This document shows, in pieces, positions 32,727-37,786 of a DNA stretch of 37,786 nucleotides. The position numbers were made by a program, and so were the translations under genes. Origin of the DNA: Oxalobacteraceae bacterium UBA4003 (lineage in GTDB: Bacteria; Pseudomonadota; Gammaproteobacteria; Burkholderiales; Burkholderiaceae_D); the NCBI GenBank assembly GCA_002384815.1, contig DGBN01000047.1, positions 1 through 37,786 on the forward strand, in the 5' to 3' direction. The notes beneath the pieces are model-generated. The model searched no databases and was not told the DNA's origin. It saw only the letters and a program-made list of their open reading frames with translations. How positions within the stretch are numbered: position 1 is the stretch's first letter; every line of letters begins with the position of its first letter.

Positions 32727-32759
32727 ATAATGAGCGGTCCGAAATGGGCCGCTCATTAT
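32727..32759 (+). terminator. Hairpin between hyi and glxR
   Basis: Arms 32727-32740 and 32746-32759 pair over 14 positions with one G-U wobble (loop GAAAT). The tail is weak (TTCTAC). It may attenuate transcription or protect the 3' end of gcl-hyi mRNA rather than stop it, because glxR begins 51 bases later. Confidence 0.65.
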
Positions 32760-32809
32760 TTCTACAGGTGTCCGCAGCAATTACACTTAATCAAAATCAG
32801 GAGTCAATC

Positions 32810-33697
32810 ATGGCAAAAGTTGGATTTATCGGTTTGGGAATCATGGGCGCACCAATGGCGCTGAACCTGCAAAAGGGTGGTCACCAACTGTTTTTGCATG
32901 ATCAAAAAGCACCAGCACAAGAATTAGTCGATGGCGGCGCAACCGTTTGCGCATCCGGTGCTGAAGTCGCAAAAAATGCAGACATCATCATCACCATGGT
33001 GCCGGATACCCCGCACGTGGACGCAGTTCTGTTTGCTGAAAACGGCGTTGCAGCTGGTTTGTCCAAAGGCAAAATCGTGGTCGACATGAGCTCGATCTCG
33101 CCTATCGCCACCAAAGAATTCGCGAAAAAAATCAACGCACTGGGTTGCGAATATCTGGATGCACCAGTATCCGGTGGTGAAGTCGGCGCAAAAGCAGCTT
33201 CGTTGACCATCATGATTGGCGGTTCGGAAGCAGCATTTGCAACCGTCAAACCATTGTTCGAATTGATGGGCAAAAACATCACTCTGGTCGGCGGTAACGG
33301 CGACGGTCAAACCACTAAAGTGGCTAACCAGATCATCGTTGCATTGAACATCCAGGCGGTTGCCGAAGCACTGTTGTTTGCTTCGAAAGCCGGTGCAGAT
33401 CCAGCGAAAGTTCGTCAAGCACTGATGGGCGGTTTCGCTAACTCGCGCATTCTGGAGGTACATGGCGAACGCATGGTTAAACGTACCTTTAACCCAGGCT
33501 TCCGTATCGAACTGCATCAAAAAGATTTGAACCTCGCATTGCAAGGTGCTAAATCCATGGGCGTTTCGCTGCCAAACACAGCTGCTACGCAAGAGCTGAT
33601 GAATGCATGCGCAGCCAATGGCATGAGCGGTCTCGATCACTCGGCATTGTGCCGCGCGATTGAAATCATGTCGAACCACGAAATCGCCAAGGCGTAA
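32810..33697 (+). CDS. glxR: 2-hydroxy-3-oxopropionate (tartronate semialdehyde) reductase
   Basis: A 295-residue beta-hydroxyacid dehydrogenase that reduces tartronate semialdehyde to D-glycerate. It begins MAKVGFIGLGIMGAPMALNL with the nucleotide-binding glycines. Substrate-binding YLDAPVSGGEVGAK and the catalytic lysine segment GDGQTTKVANQIIVALN (near residue 171) follow. AGGAG lies seven bases before the ATG at 32810; upstream in-frame codons are rejected. Length matches E. coli GlxR (292). Its place after gcl-hyi supports this substrate over other family members. Confidence 0.96.
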   Translation: MAKVGFIGLGIMGAPMALNLQKGGHQLFLHDQKAPAQELVDGGATVCASGAEVAKNADIIITMVPDTPHVDAVLFAENGVAAGLSKGKIVVDMSSISPIATKEFAKKINALGCEYLDAPVSGGEVGAKAASLTIMIGGSEAAFATVKPLFELMGKNITLVGGNGDGQTTKVANQIIVALNIQAVAEALLFASKAGADPAKVRQALMGGFANSRILEVHGERMVKRTFNPGFRIELHQKDLNLALQGAKSMGVSLPNTAATQELMNACAANGMSGLDHSALCRAIEIMSNHEIAKA

Positions 33698-33723
33698 TTT
33701 CGTTTCGATAGCATGAGCACTTC

Positions 33724-33755
33724 AACCGGCATTGCATGCAAGTGCAATGCCGGTT
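33724..33755 (+). terminator. Hairpin between glxR and ttuD
   Basis: A perfect 13-base stem (33724-33736 with 33743-33755, loop TGCAAG) followed by TTGATT. The T-tract is weak and the next gene starts 117 bases later, so it may be a partial terminator. Confidence 0.6.
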
Positions 33756-33872
33756 TGATTCTCGCGGTTTTTGCGCGCAGTGAATCAACGCAGTGAAGTA
33801 AGAAACGCATCACATAGTTTGCATCACAAGATTTAATACGTACTTTCCAATTCTTAGGAATATTCTCGCCAC

Positions 33873-35138
33873 ATGTCGATAGCCCCACGTCAGTTTTTAA
33901 ACGACCTGTATGCAACAGCGGTAGAAGCCGTGAGCGCACAGAAGTGCATGCCCGCTTATCTGCCCAAGCAATCGGTCAAAGGCCGCACCTTGGTGATCGG
34001 TGCCGGTAAAGGCGCCGCTGCAATGGCCAAGGTGGTTGAAGATACATGGCCAGGCAAAGTAGAAGGTTTGATCGTTACGCGTTACGGCCATGGCGCTGAC
34101 TGCAAGCAGATTGAAGTTGTCGAAGCCGCCCATCCGGTACCGGATGAAGCAGGCCGCCAGGCTGCCGGCCGCATGCTCGAACTGATTCAAGGTTTGACCG
34201 AAGACGATTTGGTGTTGTGCCTGATTACCGGTGGCGGTTCCGCGCTGCTGAGCTTGCCGGGTGAAGGCATTTCACTGGAACAAAAACAGGCTTTGAACAA
34301 GGCACTGCTGAAAAGTGGTGCAACGATTTCCGAAATGAACTGTGTGCGCAAGCACCTTTCATCCATCAAGGGCGGTCGCCTCGGTCTGGCTTGTGCTCCG
34401 GCACGCGTCGTGACGCTGCTGATTTCCGATGTACCTGGCGATGATCCTGGCGTGATCGCCAGTGGTCCAACCTTGCCTGATCCAACGACTTGCGCAGAAT
34501 CGCTCGCGATCCTGAAAAAATACAAGATCGAAATTCCAGACAACATCTTGCAGCATCTCGAATCCGGCGCAGGCGAAACACCGAAGCCAGGCGACGCACG
34601 CTTCGCACGCAATGAACACCACGTGATCGCGACTGCACAACATGCGCTGGAAGCAGCAGCAGAAAAAGCCCGCGCTGCCGGTATTACTCCATACATTTTG
34701 TCTAACGATCTGGAAGGCGAATCGCGCGATGTCGGTTCCGTCCATGCTGCGTTGGCTAAGCAGGTTGCCAAGTACGGTCAACCATTTGCCAAACCTTGCG
34801 TGATCTTGTCCGGCGGCGAAACCACGGTCACAGTGCGCGGCAAAGGTCGCGGCGGGCGCAATGCGGAATTCCTGTTGAGCCTGGCAGTTGCATTGAATGG
34901 CGCGCCTGATATTTATGCGCTCGCATGCGATACCGATGGTATCGATGGTTCGGAAGATAATGCCGGCGCGATCTATCAACCGGATTCGATCGCACGTGCT
35001 GACGCTGCAGGGCATAACGCAAAAGCGATGCTGGAAAACAATGACGGTTACGGTTTCTTCAGTGCGTTGGGTGATTTGATTGTCAGTGGCCCGACACGTA
35101 CTAACGTTAACGATTTCCGCGCCATCCTGATTTTGTAA
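33873..35138 (+). CDS. ttuD: Glycerate 2-kinase, MOFRL family (often annotated hydroxypyruvate reductase)
   Basis: A 421-residue MOFRL/GckA-type protein. Family blocks are LVIGAGKGAAAMAKV, ITGGGSALLSLPGEGISL, VRKHLSSIKGGRLG, LISDVPGDDPGVIASGPT and the C-terminal MOFRL segment SGGETTVTVRGKGRGGRNAE with ACDTDGIDGSEDNAGA. Members are widely labelled hydroxypyruvate reductase (TtuD), but characterised ones phosphorylate glycerate to 2-phosphoglycerate. The gcl-hyi-glxR genes before it and pyk after it favour the kinase. The ATG at 33873 has a weak, distant ribosome site. The 175-base gap to glxR contains a hairpin. Confidence 0.88.
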   Translation: MSIAPRQFLNDLYATAVEAVSAQKCMPAYLPKQSVKGRTLVIGAGKGAAAMAKVVEDTWPGKVEGLIVTRYGHGADCKQIEVVEAAHPVPDEAGRQAAGRMLELIQGLTEDDLVLCLITGGGSALLSLPGEGISLEQKQALNKALLKSGATISEMNCVRKHLSSIKGGRLGLACAPARVVTLLISDVPGDDPGVIASGPTLPDPTTCAESLAILKKYKIEIPDNILQHLESGAGETPKPGDARFARNEHHVIATAQHALEAAAEKARAAGITPYILSNDLEGESRDVGSVHAALAKQVAKYGQPFAKPCVILSGGETTVTVRGKGRGGRNAEFLLSLAVALNGAPDIYALACDTDGIDGSEDNAGAIYQPDSIARADAAGHNAKAMLENNDGYGFFSALGDLIVSGPTRTNVNDFRAILIL

Positions 35139-35228
35139 TTTCGGATTTGTAATTTACTGCCTGCTATGTTGCGAGTGCACGCATAGCGGTATCGATTTTT
35201 TAATTTTCATTTAAGAAGAAGACCTGTC

Positions 35229-36644
35229 ATGAGACGTAATCGCAAAGCAAAAATCGTTGCTACCCTGGGCCCAGCAAGTGGTGATGTAGAAACTATCAGC
35301 GCATTGTTTGAAGCTGGCGTGGATATGTTCCGCTTCAACTTCAGCCACGGTTCGCACGAGGATCACCGCGCGCGTCACGAAATTGTTCGTGGCCTGGAAA
35401 CCAAGTACGGCCGTCCTGTTTCGATTCTCGCTGATTTGCAAGGTCCGAAGATCCGTCTGGGCACCTTCACCGGCGATTCGGCTATTCTGAAAGAAGGCGA
35501 ACAATTCGTGCTCGACCGCAACGAAGCGCCAGGCGACGCAACGCGTGTGTACCTGCCGCATCCTGAATTGTTTGCTGCCGTTGCAGCTGGTCAGAATCTT
35601 CTGTTCGACGACGGCAAAATTCGCGTCACGATCGAAAGCAACTCGGGCGAAAGCATCGTCACTCGCGTGACTACCGGCGGCAAGATTTCTAACCGCAAAG
35701 GCGTCAACGTTCCTGACGCAATCCTGCCAATTCCTGCAATGACACCGAAAGATCTGGTCGATCTGGAATTCGCTTTGTCGCTGGGTGTGGACTGGGTTGC
35801 GCTGTCGTTCGTGCAACAAGTTTCCGATATTGAAGATGCACGCAAGATCATTGGTGATCGCGCTCTGATTCAATCGAAGATCGAGAAACCAGCTGCGATG
35901 CTGGACATCGATGCAATCTGCAAAGCATCCGATTCCGTCATGGTTGCCCGTGGTGATCTTGGCGTTGAACTGCCGATCTCGCAAGTACCACGTGCACAGA
36001 AAGAAATCATTCGTGTTTCGCGCAAGTACGGCCGTCCAACCATCGTTGCCACGCATATGCTGGAATCGATGACTGAGTCGCCAATGCCAACTCGCGCAGA
36101 AGCTTCGGACGTCGCCACTGCGATCTATGAAGGCGCCGATGCCGTCATGCTGTCGGCTGAATCGGCCAGCGGTAAAAATCCGGTTCGTGCGGTGCAAATG
36201 ATGGATGCCATCATCAAGGAAGTGGAATCCGATCCGGTTTACCGCAACCTGCTGGATGCGCAACAAGTTGCGCCACGTGCAACGCCGGAAGATGCGATCT
36301 GCATCGCCTTGCTCGACACAACCACGTCACTCAACGCCGCATGTACTGTGACTTACACCAAGTCAGGCAGCACCAGCATGAGCGCCGCGCGTGTTCGTCC
36401 AAACACATCTATTCTCAGTATCACGCCGGAACTCAAAACCGCGCGTCGTCTGGCATGGGTATGGGGTATACACTCGATCGTCGGCAAAGACGTGCATTCG
36501 GTTGATGAAATGGTCAGCGAAGCTGTGACCGCAGCTGTGAGCGAAGGCTTCGCCAAAAAAGGCGAATACATCGCTATTTCGGCTGGCCTGCCATTCGGCG
36601 AATCGGGCACGACCAATCTCTTGCATATCGCAACAGTGAAGTAA
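35229..36644 (+). CDS. pyk: Pyruvate kinase
   Basis: A 471-residue glycolytic enzyme making ATP and pyruvate from phosphoenolpyruvate. Motifs are RRNRKAKIVATLGPAS, FRFNFSHGSHEDH, DLQGPKIRLG, SKIEKPAAMLD (catalytic lysine), VMVARGDLGVELP and TRAEASDVATAIYEGADAVM followed by LSAESASGK. The segment ATHMLESM has His where many pyruvate kinases have Gln. The C-terminal regulatory domain is present (length near E. coli PykF, 470). It starts 90 bases after ttuD and shares its codon style, suggesting functional linkage. A terminator follows. Confidence 0.96.
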   Translation: MRRNRKAKIVATLGPASGDVETISALFEAGVDMFRFNFSHGSHEDHRARHEIVRGLETKYGRPVSILADLQGPKIRLGTFTGDSAILKEGEQFVLDRNEAPGDATRVYLPHPELFAAVAAGQNLLFDDGKIRVTIESNSGESIVTRVTTGGKISNRKGVNVPDAILPIPAMTPKDLVDLEFALSLGVDWVALSFVQQVSDIEDARKIIGDRALIQSKIEKPAAMLDIDAICKASDSVMVARGDLGVELPISQVPRAQKEIIRVSRKYGRPTIVATHMLESMTESPMPTRAEASDVATAIYEGADAVMLSAESASGKNPVRAVQMMDAIIKEVESDPVYRNLLDAQQVAPRATPEDAICIALLDTTTSLNAACTVTYTKSGSTSMSAARVRPNTSILSITPELKTARRLAWVWGIHSIVGKDVHSVDEMVSEAVTAAVSEGFAKKGEYIAISAGLPFGESGTTNLLHIATVK

Positions 36645-36690
36645 TCTGAAGTAAGAGTTTTGACCGAAGAACTTTGAAGCAAGACAGTTT

Positions 36691-36718
36691 CTGAAAGACG
36701 GCGCTTGCCGTTTTTCAG
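36691..36718 (+). terminator. Terminator of pyk
   Basis: A 12-position stem (36691-36702 with 36707-36718, one G-U wobble) with loop GCTT; the TTTTT lies inside the 3' arm. It lies about 50 bases after the pyk stop. Confidence 0.75.
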
Positions 36719-36720
36719 AA

Positions 36721-36764
36721 CTGACATGAATGAGTTGTTGAGTTGCAATACTCATTCATGTCAG
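36721..36764. repeat. Long inverted repeat after the pyk terminator
   Basis: Perfect 14-base arms (CTGACATGAATGAG at 36721-36734 and its complement at 36751-36764), extendable to 15, around a loop of 14-16 bases. No T-tract follows, so it is not a standard terminator. It begins three bases after the pyk terminator hairpin and precedes the thiC promoter region. Confidence 0.85.
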
Positions 36765-36774
36765 ATGTAAAAAT

Positions 36775-36816
36775 TTGACCCGGGTCAATTGACTATGCAG
36801 TGTTATTGCATAGACT
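36775..36816 (+). promoter_or_regulatory. Candidate thiC promoter with two palindromes
   Basis: A 14-base palindrome TTGACCCGGGTCAA (36775-36788) is followed by the dyad CTATGCA (36793-36799), seven bases, TGCATAG (36807-36813). A promoter-like pair, TTGACT (36789-36794) and TAGACT (36811-36816) with 16-base spacing, overlaps the second dyad. Transcription from here would start just before the riboswitch. Confidence 0.5.
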
Positions 36817-36852
36817 ACGCGTTGTAGTTTGATTCACCTGTTGTAGATGTAA

Positions 36853-36945
36853 AAGCTAGGGGTCCTAGGCAGATGCGTTTCGCATCTGCCGGGTGAGAAA
36901 AACCCTTGAACCTGATCTGGATAATGCCAGCGAAGGGAAGCTACC
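36853..36945 (+). ncRNA. TPP riboswitch (THI element)
   Basis: The conserved aptamer is present. TAGGGGTCC opens it, a ten-base P3 extension follows (36868-36877 with 36881-36890), then UGAGA at 36894-36898 and ACCC (36902-36905). The highly conserved GAACCTGATCTGGATAATGC runs from 36908, followed by CAGCG and AAGGGAAG. P1 closes through AGCT at 36854-36857 and 36939-36942. It binds thiamine pyrophosphate. It lies about 125 bases upstream of thiC, its usual target in proteobacteria. Confidence 0.97.
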
Positions 36946-37031
36946 GAGAACGTGTATTGCATCCGGCATTCGAATTGTATTTCGTCGATGCCCAAACTGA
37001 ATACGATGCAGGTTCCCGAAACCTCCTTAGC

Positions 37032-37067
37032 TGGCTCCAAGCCAATTTGAAGTTAGCCAAGGAGCCA
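37032..37067 (+). promoter_or_regulatory. Shine-Dalgarno-sequestering expression platform
   Basis: TGGCTCC (37032-37038) is exactly complementary to GGAGCCA (37061-37067), which contains part of the thiC Shine-Dalgarno AAGGAG (37059-37064). CTCCTT at 37023-37028 offers a second pairing to the same site. Ligand-dependent hiding of the ribosome site is the expected mechanism of the TPP riboswitch upstream. Confidence 0.7.
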
Positions 37068-37069
37068 AA

Positions 37070-37786
37070 ATGAATGCCAATCCGAAATTCCTGTCCGCTA
37101 CCGCCACGGTAGATGAAGCAGCGATCCAACCATTACCAAATTCCACTAAAGTTTATATTCAAGGTTCACGCCCGGATATTCGCGTGCCTATGCGCAAGAT
37201 CACGCAGTCTGATACTGCAGCCTCGTTCGGCTTTGAAAAAAATCCGGCAATCTATGTCTACGATACGTCCGGTCCTTACACCGACCCTGAAGCCAGGATC
37301 GATATCCGTTCAGGCCTAGCTACCCCACGTTTGCCGTGGATACTGGAACGCAAGGACACTGAAGAACTAGCCGGTCCGACATCGGAATACGGTATCGAGC
37401 GTTTGAATGATCCCAAGCTGGCTGAATTGCGTTTCAATCTGCATCGCAAACCGCGCCGTGCGCTGGCGGGAAAAAATGTCTCGCAGATGCATTACGCACG
37501 TCAGGGCATCATCACGCCGGAAATGGAATACGTTGCGATTCGTGAAAACATGAACCGCCGCGCGTATCTGGAAGAGCTGAAACATTCCGGGCCCAAAGGT
37601 GAAAAGCTCGCCGAGCTGATGGATCGTCAACATCCGGGCCAATCATTCGGTGCATCGATTCCGCAAGAGATTACTGCTGAATTCGTACGCAGCGAAATCG
37701 CCCGCGGCCGCGCGATCATCCCTGCCAACATCAATCATCCGGAAATCGAACCGATGATCATCGGCCGTAACTTCCTGGTCAAGATC
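37070..37786 (+). CDS. thiC: Phosphomethylpyrimidine synthase ThiC, N-terminal part (cut by window edge)
   Basis: The first 239 residues of ThiC, continuing past the window. It begins MNANPKFLSATATVDEAAIQ. Family blocks are SRPDIRVPMRKI, YDTSGPYTDP, GLATPRLPWI, YARQGIITPEMEYVAIREN and HPGQSFGASIPQEITAEFV, with ARGRAIIPANINHPEIEPM near the end. ThiC is a radical SAM enzyme turning aminoimidazole ribotide into the thiamine pyrimidine; its C-terminal Fe-S cysteines lie outside the window. AGGAG precedes the ATG. Regulated by the TPP riboswitch upstream. Confidence 0.97.
   Translation, partial: MNANPKFLSATATVDEAAIQPLPNSTKVYIQGSRPDIRVPMRKITQSDTAASFGFEKNPAIYVYDTSGPYTDPEARIDIRSGLATPRLPWILERKDTEELAGPTSEYGIERLNDPKLAELRFNLHRKPRRALAGKNVSQMHYARQGIITPEMEYVAIRENMNRRAYLEELKHSGPKGEKLAELMDRQHPGQSFGASIPQEITAEFVRSEIARGRAIIPANINHPEIEPMIIGRNFLVKI

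Noticed and set aside
35211..36266. A 351-residue minus-strand frame opposite pyk
   Set aside because: Pyruvate kinase on the plus strand has all its motifs; the antisense product resembles no protein.
1..37786. CRISPR arrays, insertion sequences, tRNA/rRNA genes and prophage genes
   Set aside because: No regularly spaced repeats, transposase or integrase proteins, or cloverleaf/rRNA sequences were recognised on reading both strands.

Overview
The window looks like a chromosomal segment of a betaproteobacterium, most likely of the family Oxalobacteraceae (Herminiimonas/Janthinobacterium-like). I infer this from protein similarity as I remember it, the gene neighbourhoods (pilT-yggS-proC, recG-oxyR-ubiA, queA-tgt-yajC-secD-secF, hemP-bfd-tonB-exbBD, nudJ-mnmA) and the moderate G+C. 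No database search was possible. There are no tRNA or rRNA genes, insertion sequences, phage genes or CRISPR arrays that I can see. The region is mostly housekeeping, with two accessory-looking modules: a cytochrome b561/YceI/MarR cluster and a glyoxylate-assimilation cluster.

Layout. 1-2172: 5' part of pilT (minus), divergent from yggS-proC. 2253-3372: bidirectional terminator, a small secreted RcnB-like protein, then about 650 bases without a recognisable gene. 3373-7400: minus-strand recG-oxyR-ubiA. 7638-13224: queA-tgt (tRNA queuosine) and yajC-secD-secF (Sec translocon accessory complex), with an extended -10 promoter before yajC and a terminator-like hairpin between yajC and secD. 13290-15567: minus-strand cybB-yceI-yceI-marR, with an 18-base palindrome upstream of cybB. 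15674-17041: purB. 17233-17841: a glutathione S-transferase-like gene. 17949-21482: iron region, with bfr on its own and then hemP, an unknown 106-residue protein, bfd, tonB, exbB and exbD in one direction behind a promoter with a Fur-box-like sequence. 21744-25164: a membrane-anchored glutamate-synthase-like FMN/Fe-S protein, mnmA and nudJ. 25548-29074: panD and pntA-pntB (transhydrogenase). 29166-36644: a LysR regulator divergent from gcl-hyi-glxR-ttuD-pyk. 36645-37786: a set of palindromes, a TPP riboswitch and the 5' part of thiC.

How genes work together. Gcl condenses two glyoxylates to tartronate semialdehyde, Hyi interconverts it with hydroxypyruvate, GlxR reduces it to glycerate, the MOFRL-family kinase (ttuD-type) should give 2-phosphoglycerate, and pyruvate kinase finishes the route to pyruvate after enolase, which is not in the window. 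HemP/Bfd/TonB-ExbB-ExbD and the separate bacterioferritin fit iron uptake, storage and release. The TPP aptamer with a downstream Shine-Dalgarno-pairing segment fits translational control of thiC.

I found no clearly unprecedented system. The points most worth following are the palindrome-controlled cybB-yceI-yceI-marR cluster with a hairpin abutting the marR start, the unknown protein in the hemP operon, the membrane-tethered GltB-like protein, and the stacked palindromes before thiC.
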